From: Elysia marginata
Taxonomy: Eukaryota; Mollusca; Gastropoda; Plakobranchidae
DNA length: 23,819 nt
Reading direction: 5' to 3'
Assembly: GCA_019649035.1 (NCBI GenBank)
Contig: BMAT01013986.1
Span: 69,960 to 93,778, forward strand
Shown: positions 1 to 9,640 of the stretch, in pieces
Layout of the letters: every line of letters starts with the position of its first letter
How positions within the stretch are numbered: the first letter of the stretch is position 1
Made by a program: the position numbers and the translations under genes
The notes under the pieces: generated by a model
What the model was told of the DNA's origin: nothing
Seen by the model: only the letters and a program-made list of their open reading frames with translations
Database searches by the model: none

Positions 1-228
1 GGTCTATCATAGATCTATCTTGCATTTTACAGGAGCAAAAGTCTGACTCTGTACGCAAGTCTATCATGGATCTATCTTGTATTTTACAGGAGCACAAGTC
101 TGACTCTGTACTGAGGTCTATGAAGGATCTATCTTGCATTTTACAGGAGCACAAGTCTTACTTTGTACGCAAGTCTATCATGCATCTATCTTGCATTTTA
201 CAGGAGCACAAGTCAACGATCGGTATGT
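1..228 (+). repeat. 57-bp tandem repeat, about 3.8 copies, open in one frame
   Basis: The core ATCTATCTTG recurs at 13, 70, 127 and 184, exactly 57 bp apart, and the similarity spans the whole unit. Because 57 is 19 codons, the array stays open in frame 3 from the window edge to a stop at 279-281, with a peptide unit close to DLSCILQEHKSDSVLRSMK. Each unit contains TTTTACAGGAG, which resembles a splice acceptor (TTTTACAG|GAG). The fourth copy decays after about 214. The array clearly continues to the left. It may be a coding minisatellite (repeat protein exon) or a plain noncoding one. I do not recognise the peptide, and no start or signal peptide is visible. Confidence 0.85.
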
Positions 229-281
229 CTTGCGTGCTACCGCCCACTGGTTACTTTCTATTAGCCTTCCTAACTAATTAG

Positions 282-494
282 CTAATGAAGATTACCTTAC
301 GTTTTTTTATTCTGCCTTTTGCCCCAAGGTCCTGCCTTTCATCCTTCCTCTCCGATAACCTCTCTCTATCTCAGTCTTTCTCTCTCACTCTACATAACAA
401 CTCAATCATTCACTTGATAACTATGACGTCTCTGTGATGTACCTTTTGAAATGTTCACCTCGTTCTTTCTCTTTTTCCTGTCTCACTAGATTGA
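282..494. other. Anonymous spacer, partly pyrimidine-rich
   Basis: Follows the 57-bp repeat and contains short CT-rich runs. No open frame, tRNA-like box or repeat border is visible. Confidence 0.5.
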
Positions 495-801
495 GGGGGG
501 TGGTTGGTTTTTTTTTAATTAAACGTCTCTTTTCAACTAAAAGTTTTTACCAGAGACGGCGCTTGGGACAATTGAAAGCGTGCTGCCACACAGTGAAGTA
601 AGGAGCGCTTGCACACACCACACACAGTCACATTATCTTAACACCGGGCCGACCACACTTAGCAATAAATCCATAATTCTAGACACTATGCGTATCAGCT
701 GCTAATACCAATTTTAAAGTCCTTGGTTTGACTCGGCCGGAGATCGAACCCGCACCTCCCGATCTCTGAGCGAGTGTCTTACCGGTAGGCCACAGAGCCG
801 G
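495..801 (-). mobile_element. tRNA-derived SINE, copy A (full length)
   Basis: Read on the minus strand this element starts with CCGGCTCTGTGGCC. It carries an RNA polymerase III A box, TGGCCTACCGG (782-792), and a B box, GGTTCGATCT (about 741-750), at tRNA-like spacing, and ends in an A/C-rich tail (AAAAACCAACCACCCC). It matches the plus-strand copy at 4849-5154 along its whole length of about 306 bp, so its ends are defined by comparison. SINEs have no proteins and move using a partner LINE. I see no convincing target-site duplication around this copy. The 43 bp to its right are G-rich and lead directly into the tandem duplication. Confidence 0.85.
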
Positions 802-844
802 TGAAGTAAGGGGGGAGGGGGGAGAGAAGACCGAGATGTCTGGA

Positions 845-1622
845 GAATCCATGTCAGAGCCTGGCAGGAGACACCCTAGACAGTTAATCAGCCGATCTCT
901 TCTACATTCCTTCTTCTCTCTTCTTTCCCTTACCCTCTCCTTCCTTTATAATATAATTCACCTAATTTGACCTTACGGCAGATTGAATAGTTTCTCTTCA
1001 ATAATTTATCTTTTTGTGGTTACACCACATCAACCCAACGGCACGCTCGGATCATAACTTCAATTTTGTTTTTGTTTTTGTTTTTGTTTCGCGTGACCGC
1101 CCTGTGTTTGAATAAGTTACCAAATTCCATTAGACCTACTGCTTTTCTACAACGTCTCAAGGTTTTTTGCATGTCGCTTACCGACGAATTGAGGGCCAAT
1201 GAACAAAATCAAAAATTTTAATACTGCAGCAATATTCAATTTTCGCTTAGTGATAGTAGCATGATAACCAAACGAACCAAGCGCAGATTTCAAACTCACT
1301 ATCAGTAATTTAAAAGTTTGTGGGAACATTAATTATTTTAAAGAAAACAAAATGGACCGCATGAAAAGATTACCAGTCAGAATTTTCACCCTTTGAAACT
1401 ATGCATGGGATGTATGGAAAAACCTAACCTCTGATTTTATACATGTGAAAATGAGTTATTTATATACGCTCGTATTGACTACTTACGTTTAATATATAAG
1501 TGTCTTGCGACCAGTGTAAACCGGTCGGATATCGCAATTTTTTTTTACATTCCAAGGAATTGCTGCTTTGTACAGTGCATTTTTCTACTTTTATAATCGT
1601 TGAAAAATGTATCAAAGTATCA
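845..1622 (+). repeat. Unit 1 of a two-copy tandem duplication of about 776 bp
   Basis: The segment beginning GAATCCATGTCAGAGCCTGG recurs at 1623, and the two units are directly joined, with no spacer. They are similar end to end, with scattered substitutions and small indels such as ATAATATAATT against ATATAATT and a poly-T that differs in length. Each unit contains a short (GTTTTT)n run (about 1065-1088 here). A minus-strand frame of about 50 residues containing LRYPTGLHWSQDTYILNVS is present in both units, but this follows from the duplication and gives no independent evidence of coding. I do not recognise the unit as a known transposon. Confidence 0.85.
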
Positions 1623-2397
1623 GAATCCATGTCAGAGCCTGGAAGGAGACACCCTAGACAGTTAATCAACCAATCTCTTCTACATTCCTACTTCTCTCTT
1701 CTTTCCCTTCCCCTCTCCTTCCTTTATATAATTCACCTAATTTGACCTTACGGCAGATTGAATAGTTTCTCTTCAATAATTTATCTTTTTGTGGTTACAC
1801 CACAACAACCCAACGGCACGCTCGGATCATAACTTCAATTTTGTTTTTGTTTTTGTTTTTGTTTCGCGTGACCGCCCTGTGTTTGAATAAGTTACCAAAT
1901 TCCATTAGACCTACTGCTTTTCTACAACGTCTCAAGGTTTTTTGCATGTCGCTTACCGACGAATTGAGGGCCAATGAACAAAATCAAAAATTTTAATACT
2001 GCAGCAATATTCAATTTTCGCTAAGTGATAGTAACATGATAAACGAAAGAACCAAGCGCAGATTTCAAACTCGCTATCAGTAATATAAAAGTTTGTGGGA
2101 ACATTAATTTTTCTAAAGAAAACAAAATGGGCCGCATAAAATGATTACCAGTCAGAATTTTCACCCTTTGAAACTATGCATGAAATGGATGGAAAAACTT
2201 AACCTCTGATTTTATACACTTGAAAATAAGTTATTTTTATACTCTCGTATTGATTACTTACGTTTAATATATAAGTGTCTTGCGACCAGTGTAAACCAGT
2301 CGGATATCGCAATTTTTTACATTCCAAGGAATTGCTGTTTTGTACAATGCATTTTCCTACTTTTGTGATCGATGAAAAATGTATCAAAGTATCAGAA
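1623..2397 (+). repeat. Unit 2 of the tandem duplication
   Basis: Near-copy of 845-1622, ending in the same GTATCAGAA motif that forms the junction between the units. The divergence visible by eye is several percent, so the duplication is not an assembly echo of identical sequence. The (GTTTTT)n run lies at about 1843-1866. No terminal inverted repeats or protein domains are visible. Confidence 0.85.
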
Positions 2398-2780
2398 TTT
2401 TGAGTAAAAATTTCGAATATTTCGATGATTTAGAATATAGAGGAAAAGAAGAGAACAAAACATTTTTTAGACTATTTCATCAAATTTGAATTTCCAGTTT
2501 CCGTGTCATAAATCCTGGTCATGAGGCTAATAATATCAATTTGCATCTCATTTGAATATATCTCCTTAACTAAATTAAATCTGTCTGCCAATGTCTGTCT
2601 TCATCCCTCCAATCATCTTGTCATTACCTTTTAATCTTTTCTTATGACTGCTTTTTTATCCTCTCCATGTTACTGCCTTGTCTATATCTCTCTCAACCTT
2701 TTTACTACTCCCTACCCTGTGGTTTATTTTTCTTTTTATCGGTCTATTTTCTCTTGAGCTTCATGTTCTCCCGTTCTAAC
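2398..2780. other. Anonymous AT-rich spacer
   Basis: No reading frame, repeat border or RNA-like structure stands out. From about 2590 the plus strand becomes pyrimidine-rich. Confidence 0.4.
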
Positions 2781-3480
2781 TACAGTGGAATCCACTTAAA
2801 TTCAACACCTTTAAGGGAAACTCTTGCTTAAAGTCAACTCGCAGTCCCAATTTGTATTTCGTTATATCTTTGTGATGGTTTAAGTCAACTCTTGCTTAAA
2901 GTCAACATATTTGTTCCGTCCCGAGGTGTTGACTTTATCAGGATTCCACTAAATATCTGTTTTCCTTTCACAATCTTTTTTCCTCCTCTTGGCCTCGTCT
3001 GCCTCTCGTTTTAACCACTATAAACTTGCCTTTTTCTCTATTGCTTTCTTCTTCTCCTACAATTATGTTTGCATATAGGTGGATTTTCCCGTCGTACTTT
3101 GCTTTAATTTGTTTTTTCTTTTCTTTTCTTGCACTGCTTTTTCTATGTGTCTTACTCTCCCTTTCTCCATGTCCCTCCCTGCCTTGCGATCTTTTCCGAT
3201 TCTCTTCTTTATTTTGTTTTTCTCCTATATCTCCATTTTCTCTTCCACTCATCTCCCTATCTCCCGTTCCTCCCTCTCTGCCTTCCGTTGAGACTTTATT
3301 CTTCCACTATCTGTTTCTTTTCATATCATGTTGATGTTTGTCTATTTGTCTCTTCACCTGTTCCTTCTCCTACACATTCTTCTCGTCTTTTGACCCCTTT
3401 CGAGTTGAATTTTTTCTCATTACATAGATGATCTAACCAATTAAATAGTTTTATATTTAATTATTTTTACCCCCTTCTCT
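2590..3480 (+). other. Pyrimidine-rich tract surrounding the MITE
   Basis: Apart from the MITE, this stretch is strongly enriched in C and T on the plus strand (runs of TTTTCTT, CTCCCT, TCTTCT). Several overlapping frames rich in Phe, Leu, Ser and Pro are open only because CT-rich DNA lacks stop codons. I do not regard them as genes. Confidence 0.6.
2783..2951. mobile_element. Small pogo/Tc1-like inverted-repeat element (MITE)
   Basis: The left end reads CAGTGGAATCC, and the right end, read in reverse, gives AGTGGAATCC. The similarity continues inward to TCAACACC on both sides, giving terminal inverted repeats of about 27 bp with several mismatches. TA dinucleotides at both borders fit the TA target duplication of the Tc1/mariner/pogo group, whose ends often begin CAGT. 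Inside, CTCTTGCTTAAAGTCAAC occurs twice (2821-2838 and 2889-2906). At about 169 bp it has no room for a transposase, so it would be non-autonomous. The family assignment is an inference from the ends only. Confidence 0.65.
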
Positions 3481-3496
3481 CTAATTCACCCTGACT

Positions 3497-3513
3497 GTCT
3501 GTCTATCTCTCTT

Positions 3514-3571
<58 letters not shown>

Positions 3572-3592
3572 CGCTCGCTCGTTCGCTTTCTC
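3497..3592 (+). repeat. (CT)n microsatellite ending in (CTCG)n
   Basis: Almost pure TC dinucleotides from about 3528 to 3568, preceded by imperfect CT/GTCT units and followed by several CTCG tetramers. Confidence 0.95.
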
Positions 3593-4046
3593 TTCATATT
3601 TCCATTTCCCCGAGTTACTTTTTATGTTTGAAGCGTCTGTATATCAAAGCTTCAGATTTTACGTTAAGTTTTTAACAGTTCAAACTGAAAAATTTTTATT
3701 GACGAATGCCCATCTCTCCGCTCTCCAACACAAATAAAAAAAAGTGTACCAAGAAAGTTTCTATTTTTATTGTCTTGCCAGCGTACCATTCTGCATTACA
3801 CCACGAAAAAAGACGGCTTTGTTTTTCACACCGTCTTTTACAGCGCCCAGCCTTCGAAGCTAGATTGAAACGTTAACGCAGATTTTGATTGTAAATTTTA
3901 AAAGGGGGTTTACTAGGCCTCAATTTGATTAAAAATACGCCTAAGAGACGTCCAGAATTAGTAGCGGTAACTGTACACTTCACAAATCTATAATTATACT
4001 GTCTGTGAGGTGTGCATCTTGCATACACATACACACACACACCATC
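3593..4046. other. Anonymous spacer
   Basis: No gene seen. A 9-bp inverted repeat AAAAGACGG/CCGTCTTTT (3808-3816 and 3831-3839, 14-nt loop) and a short (AC)n run at 4030-4041 are the only structures visible. Confidence 0.4.
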
Positions 4047-4129
4047 ATGCTGCCGTGGACAAACGAAATGCAGTATCTCTCATATGGTTTACATTGCAGA
4101 TACTGCTTTTCGTTTGTCAAGGGCAGCAT
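4047..4129 (+). ncRNA. Candidate pre-miRNA-like hairpin
   Basis: Two 32-nt arms, 4047-4078 and 4098-4129, are complementary at 29 of 32 positions around a 19-nt loop. The three mismatches are isolated (arm positions 9, 11 and 23), and the pairing next to the loop is perfect (GCAGTATCT/AGATACTGC). An 83-nt hairpin with single mismatches is the size and shape of an animal microRNA precursor: about 10 bp of lower stem, then a 22-nt duplex. I do not recognise a seed. The flanks do not pair strongly, although CTGTCTG (3999-4005) can pair with CAGACAG (4145-4151). It could equally be a tiny foldback repeat, and the minus strand would fold similarly, so the strand is uncertain. Confidence 0.35.
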
Positions 4130-4784
4130 AGACTGAGGGACAGTCAGACAGGACGGCGCTAACAAATTATATATTTAAAATTCGTTTTCGTTTCGTATTA
4201 ATCTTCAAATAAAAAAGGTCAAAATGAATTAGAAAGTGCAAAACAAACTTTTTTTTAAACGAAACATAAAACATAATATATTTTATGATCCCAACTCCTT
4301 TAGGTCTTCTCTTTAAGCGTTCATATTATCTGGTGTTGTTCATCCACCGACAAGACAATTTTTAATATCGGAGGGGCTCTTCGCGTAGGGTTAAACTTTT
4401 ATTTAATGGCCCCGAGTACTTTTTGACCCGTCGCCGCATAATGCCCCTTTCACATGACGCTTATACCATACTAAAGCTAAGTATAGGCGACTACCCATTT
4501 AAACGGCTGAGATTCATTTTGACTTTTACGTGAATACGAAATCCACACTCCCAATCTCAGTCAGACGTTGAAAGAGTACCATGCAATAGGTAATAGTGAA
4601 AAATCCTGTCCGCATAATAGAGAGATTCGCTTTATCTGCTGCTGCTCTGAAAGTACAGGGGGTAAATTATTTGACAATGGCCTGTACGGAAGCCAATGCA
4701 AAGCCCCTATAGCAATTTAGTATAGCCACTGTGTTACCTAAAAACACTATTTTCTGTTAAAGTCTTTAACGCTCTTTGTTACTA
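4130..4784. other. Anonymous spacer
   Basis: No reading frame of interest and no clear repeat border. Short self-complementary stretches near 4470 and 4725 (ATACTAA and TTAGTAT) are too brief to call. Confidence 0.4.
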
Positions 4785-4847
4785 ATTATATAATGACAGC
4801 CTTGACTCTTCCTGCTTCCCATCCCATCCCATTGCCCACCAATTCAT
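4785..4847 (+). repeat. 63-bp direct repeat, left flank of SINE copy B
   Basis: Matches 5155-5217 at 62 of 63 positions; the one difference is CTGCTTCCC against CTGCTCCCC. It starts with ATTATATAAT and ends with CCACCAATTCAT. The two copies sit immediately outside the SINE, as a target-site duplication would, but are much longer than the usual 5-20 bp. Confidence 0.9.
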
Positions 4848-4848
4848 A

Positions 4849-5154
4849 CCGGCTCTGTGGCCTGGCGGTAACGACACTCGCTCAGAGATCGGGAGATACG
4901 GGTTCGAACCCGAGCTGAGTCAAACCAAGGATTTTAAAATTGGTATTAGTAGCTGATCCGCCTAGTGTCTGGCGTTATGGATTTAGTGCTAAGTCTGGTC
5001 GGCCCGGTGTCAGGATAATATGACTGGGTGTAGTGTATGCAGCGCAGCTCCGTACATCACAGTGTGGCAGCACGCTTTCAATTGTCTCAAGCGCCGTCTC
5101 TGATATAATCTTGCAATTGAAAAGAGACGTTCAAATACAACCAACCCACCGACG
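4849..5154 (+). mobile_element. tRNA-derived SINE, copy B (full length)
   Basis: Begins CCGGCTCTGTGGCC and contains an A box TGGCCTGGCGG (4858-4868) and a B box GGTTCGAACCC (4901-4911), 43 bp apart start to start, as in a tRNA gene. An unrelated body of about 200 bp follows and ends GAAAAGAGACGTTCAAATAC then ACCAACCCACC. Similarity to copy A (495-801, opposite strand) runs end to end, which defines the family as about 306 bp long. The tail motif AAGAGACGTT is shared by both copies and may be what a partner LINE recognises, which is an inference. Short open frames inside the element have no coding meaning. Confidence 0.9.
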
Positions 5155-5217
5155 ATTATATAATGACAGCCTTGACTCTTCCTGCTCCCCATCCCATCCC
5201 ATTGCCCACCAATTCAT
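5155..5217 (+). repeat. 63-bp direct repeat, right flank of SINE copy B
   Basis: Second copy of 4785-4847. The near-identity suggests that the insertion or duplication is recent, or younger than the divergence between SINE copies A and B. Confidence 0.9.
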
Positions 5218-5732
5218 CTAACTTTTTTTTTTCTCGAAACCCTAAATAAGTTCCGTACATTATCATGAGAACCTTTGCCATATTAAGTGACACTGTTACA
5301 GGTTTAACTCACTTAGAGCTCTATGTTTTGAGTTTCCACATGGCACATAGAGACCACGGGAATCTTATCTGATCATTATCTTGTCAACAAAAGTTGTTTT
5401 TTCCCTGTCTGCATAAGCGCAAAATAGACACCCAGGCAGACCTAACTTAGAGAATAAGAACACCAGGTCTATGTATAGACAGGCCAGACAGTGTTAGAAC
5501 GTTGACACTTCGTGCGTGTCAGGTGACATTCTGTTCACAAGGTGTAGCGGCTACAGCACGATGAGCGTCTCTCACGCAAGGTGTAGGACGAGACGTTCTC
5601 ACTACCGTCTCGGTGTAGGAGTACATTATGTGGAGCGGTCAGGGTAGCTCAGGTACAAGTCATATTGACAAATAACAACATCATTTTTCACTGCGTTAAT
5701 GTCACTTCTACCTGTACCACCACCACTGCCAA

Positions 5733-5733
<1 letters not shown>
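5218..5733. other. Anonymous spacer
   Basis: No gene seen. GGTGTAG recurs at 5541, 5580 and 5612 among similar CGTCTCTCAC/CGTTCTCAC blocks, possibly a decayed minisatellite, but the spacing is not constant. Confidence 0.4.
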
Positions 5734-5786
<53 letters not shown>

Positions 5787-5893
5787 AACTACTCCCCCTC
5801 GTCCTCCTCCTCCTCCTCCTCCTCCTCCTACTACTACTACTACCATTATTACTACCACTACTACAACTACTACCACCATTACCACTACCACTT

Positions 5894-5956
<63 letters not shown>

Positions 5957-6013
5957 TTACTACTTCTACTACCACTACTAGAACTACCACTACTACTACT
6001 ACTACTAGAACTA

Positions 6014-6075
<62 letters not shown>
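5734..6075 (+). repeat. (ACT)n trinucleotide array with internal (CCT)n block
   Basis: About 340 bp of ACT repeats, interrupted by a CCT block at about 5793-5829 and by point variants (ATT, CCA, TCT, AGA). All three plus-strand frames are open across it, giving poly-Thr, poly-Leu or poly-Tyr with Pro. The frame at 5665-6153 (Thr-rich, then Pro, then Thr) is therefore not good evidence for a mucin-like protein. It also lacks a signal peptide. Confidence 0.95.
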
Positions 6076-6078
<3 letters not shown>

Positions 6079-6260
6079 CAGGTCTCATCAGACATGCTTG
6101 GTTCATTTATAAATGAAACATGCGACATCTCTAAACCAAAGTCCGACATTTGACCACTCTTGTGGAAGAATCTAATGTCCAGATGTTCTTTTCAAAGTTT
6201 GTTCTTGTGTTGAAGTCAGACAAGTCCACCAAGGTGTTACATTTCATGTCCGAAGATAAG

Positions 6261-6350
6261 TTTAGGTCTTGGCGTTTATGCATAATCACTAACTGCTACT
6301 TTTAGGTCGTGGCGTTTATGCATTATCACAAATTGCTATTTTTTGGTCTT
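6261..6350 (+). repeat. 40-bp tandem repeat, about 2.2 copies
   Basis: TTTAGGTCTTGGCGTTTATG at 6261 and TTTAGGTCGTGGCGTTTATG at 6301 begin adjacent 40-bp units with a few differences. A third start (TTTTGGTCTT) lies at 6341. Confidence 0.85.
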
Positions 6351-7140
6351 TCACCTCTCATGCACAGGTTAGTTTACATTTTGACTGTGGCCTAGGTTGC
6401 TACCATTTTCATAAACTGTAATTCATGCCTTTTAAACTGTTGAAAAAAATTAAAGCTTCTGCTTTTATACAATCTTAGATAATTCGTTTCAAATCAACAG
6501 ACAACAATGGTTGTTTAACTCTTTCTTTCATTGAAAGGCTCCAACTCAAAACTACTCTGGGCGACTTAGGTCGGATTTTCTCAGTCCATCTAACATTGTT
6601 TTTCCGAACCGTGATTCAATACCGTGATGGATTGAGAATTTGAGATCAATCACCATGTCAGATTCCTCTCCATTTATTGCTAAATTTAAAGTTGGTTACA
6701 GAACAATCAAGACTTAAAAATCTTTCGGAATATTTCCATGATGACATTAAAAAAGACGATACTAAAGATTCGATTCCGAGTAATCGCTGTAGCAGTTCAG
6801 TATCGATAGTATATTCCTGTCACGATGCTTAACGAAGTAGGTGATAATATTATAAAGCCTGGTTGACAGCCGATGCTACCGTGTTCTATAACAGTGATGG
6901 CGTGACTACGAGAGTTACTTCCCTTGTGGTGACAGCATAAGTAAGTTGTTTCCCTTGGTGTTTCCGAGTCTTTGAGTGTCACAACATACGTGACAAAGAT
7001 GATGCCGGTAAATGATGAATTTCTGCTTCGCTGTAAGCATGAAATCTCGACTGTTTATCAGTTTGTCGGTCCGTTTGTTTGTCTGTTTGCATTTCTCTCT
7101 CCACCTGACATCTTTTCCCTCTTTTCATGAATGTCTAATT
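6351..7140. other. Anonymous spacer
   Basis: No gene recognised. Near 6914-6960, GTTACTTCCCTTG and GTTGTTTCCCTTG occur about 31 bp apart. This TTCCCTT/AAGGGA motif is one I associate with short repeats in mollusc genomes, from memory only. Confidence 0.4.
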
Positions 7141-7142
7141 TC

Positions 7143-7195
7143 TATCACTCTCTCTCTCTCTCTATCTATCTGTCTATCAATATCTCTATTTACCT
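7143..7195 (+). repeat. Short (CT)n/(CTAT)n microsatellite
   Basis: TCTCTC run grading into TATCTATCTGTCTATC. Confidence 0.85.
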
Positions 7196-7199
7196 CTCC

Positions 7200-8346
7200 T
7201 AATATGTAAATCACAAAGGCATACACCAGAATAATTTTGATTGTTTAAAGTATCCTTTCTGACAACGTACTGTAAGATAGAAGGTCTTAGACAATAAAAT
7301 ACAGAAATATGGATTTACAAGCAAAGATGTGTCCAATATCTGCACAACATAACTTTGATTGTTTTGTATGTAAATCTTTAACATAGTTCTTGTTTATGGA
7401 GAGAAAGAAAAAATATTGAATAGTTTTATCAGAAATGCATATGATAATGATTGAAGATTTTTTTAAGGTATAAAATTAGAAGTGGATAGAAATAGGTTTG
7501 AAGTAGAAATACCCAGATAAAAACTTAGCTTAAACGGAATGTTAGATAATTATACTCTTCCCTCACAGACTGTAGAGTTAAGACTTCAAATAATTCCCTC
7601 TATTCATCCCATCAAGCCATTCCATACCAGAAATGGTCAACCTATGTTTCAGAGTATCACGTCATGACTGTCTATTAAAAGCTCCGTCAAAAATCGTCGA
7701 AGCTAATTTGGAGTTAAAACCCTTTAAATATGATTAGTAATCCATTTTCATTCTCTTTGAAACAAAATAAACCATAAAGTAGATAAGCGAGAGTCCTAGC
7801 TCTCTAAACCTCTTAGATGGCATAAAGTACAGTTTTAGAGAAGGTTAATAACTCAACATGTCAAACTTCCGACTTGTGGCTGGTTTATTCTGGTTGCCTT
7901 ACCAGTTTATACCACTTTAAACACAGTATATAGGGAATGAAGTTAGAAGAAAGCATGAGTAATATCTCTACAGAAGTCTTATTTACATAGGTTTCTGACC
8001 TCTAAAAAAATTGAACACAAAAAAACAAGATAACTTAGTAATGAATGTTTCTTTAATATAAGTATGTGGCATGAATTTTTGAGGATTGTATTTGAGAGGC
8101 AGAGGTTAATTCTTTTTAATTTTGATGTGGTTCTATTTTTCAGCATAAAATTTCCTAAACAAACCGGCTTTGTTGTCATGATTCTGTCTCTCTAGGATCG
8201 CCACCAGCAAAGTTTCGCGCCTTACTTCTGTTTGAAACTCATTTAGCCTACAAATTACCAGGCACCTGTTGAAAAGATGGGTGGATGGAAGGAAGTAGGG
8301 TCAAGGTGTTGTCAAATTTTCATCATAACCAATCACAGTTACAGCT
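7200..8346. other. Anonymous AT-rich spacer
   Basis: More than a kilobase with no recognisable protein, tRNA-like box or clear repeat. The open frames are short and compositionally ordinary. Confidence 0.4.
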
Positions 8347-8421
8347 GAGATTTGGAATCAAACCAGCAACCTCCGTGTCATAAGACAAACAGTCATATCG
8401 AGTAGCGCTACAACATTCCGA
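8347..8421 (-). mobile_element. Degraded tRNA-like SINE head
   Basis: The minus strand contains an A-box-like TAGCGCTACTC (8400-8410) and a B box GGTTTGATTCC (8354-8364) at tRNA spacing, joined by a GTCTTATGACAC-type anticodon region. The acceptor and T-stem pairing is poor, so it is a tRNA-derived SINE relic and not a working tRNA gene. It differs from the 495/4849 family. The body probably extends left to about 8280, but its end cannot be defined. Confidence 0.55.
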
Positions 8422-9000
8422 TACAAAGTCTTGTATTTTCATTTCAGGTTTTTACTTCCGAAATGTCCTTAACATTTCTGCCTTTTGTATGATTTGCCTT
8501 GCCACTGAGAGAAACATATTAACTAATACCATGTCTCTACTGCGTTCCTTAAAAAAAAAGAAGAAAATTTCATGTCGAAAGTCCTTATTAGCCTCTCTAA
8601 GCGACTTTCTGACTTAAACTGTAAGACATGAATCACACGAAAGGCAACCATTGAATCCTGAAGCACAGCAACGTTTAGCCATACACAACAAATACAGAGA
8701 ACACACGGTAACATTAATTTTAAGGTATGCCTCACATCCCACTCTCCCAACAGTTCTGTGCTTTCCGTATCTGCTCACTAAATTAAAGAGCGTGGACAGC
8801 TGCTTCAGTGATTGACGCTTGCTGATCTTCAAGGCTCTGCCCAGTCCAGTCAATCTTGCCCTCACACAGGGACAGATGGTCGGAAAATGACCTCTCTGGG
8901 TGTCCACCGACCAGGTCCTGCGGTGGTCGTCGGGAATCTCCAATAGCGCTGGGATCAGGGGTATTACTTTAACACCTCTGTGTGCAGCTTAACGAGGTAC
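8422..9000. other. Anonymous; mixed-composition open frame on the minus strand
   Basis: A minus-strand frame from about 8943 to 8614 is open and less biased than its surroundings, with GC higher over about 8750-8960. It starts at a TTG and not an ATG, I recognise no domain, and a possible splice donor (GAT|GTGAGG on the minus strand, near 8723-8731) is only suggestive. I do not call a gene. Confidence 0.2.
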
Positions 9001-9640
9001 TGGGTGAATGATGAATTGTGAGATTGAGGGAGAGAGATAGCGGGATAGAGAGATGAAGCGGCATAACAGGGAGACAGAAGATTAATTACCATGCATGCTG
9101 ATTAAGGGCTCAATATTAAAATATTTATAAGCAGAAGATTGGACGACAGGCGGAGAAAGGAATTGAAAGAAAGAAGGTGGAACAGATAAAGTTATATGGA
9201 AGAGATGACGACAGAAGAAATGAAATGGGTATGAAAGGACAAAGTAGAATAGCTAAGAGATGATGTTTGAAGATATAATTAAATAAAAAACAGGGATTAA
9301 GGAGATAATTGAAATGATGGTTTATCATAGAATAAAAAGAACGAAAAGCTTTTAGAAATGATGAATAAAAAAAAGCGCGAGGTTTTCACCCAAAAGTTTT
9401 AATTAGAGTACCAAATTTTTTTTTATATCAGAAGCAAGAAAAGATTTCAGATTGTCAGACCAACAGAAAAAAAATTCTAGAGTTACATGGATCATAACAC
9501 TGGTGAAAAAAATATTCACAAGGGACAGATCGGGAGAGAAGACAGAAAATGTTAGATTCAGACACTGAATTGCAAGCCTAGAAGGACAGAAGCAAAGGAA
9601 GAAGGTACAAGAATGAAGAGAAACAACAATTGGTCAAGGC
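9001..9640 (+). other. Purine-rich tract
   Basis: The plus strand is dominated by A and G (AGAAAGAAGG, GAGAGAAGAC and similar) over about 640 bp. It has the opposite bias to 2590-3592. The minus-strand frames here are open only because of composition. Confidence 0.65.

Noticed and set aside
1-228. CRISPR array
   Set aside because: The whole 57-bp unit repeats, with no unique spacers, and the surroundings are animal DNA.
3808-3839. Terminator-like 9-bp hairpin followed by T
   Set aside because: Bacterial-type terminators have no role in animal DNA, and a single 9-bp inverted repeat is expected by chance in this much sequence.
5010-5221. Overlapping 60-codon frames in SINE copy B
   Set aside because: They lie in the SINE body and its flanking duplication and show no coding features.
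5665-6153. Thr/Pro-rich frame resembling a mucin
   Set aside because: It is open only because ACT and CCT repeats lack stops; no signal peptide and no domain outside the repeat.
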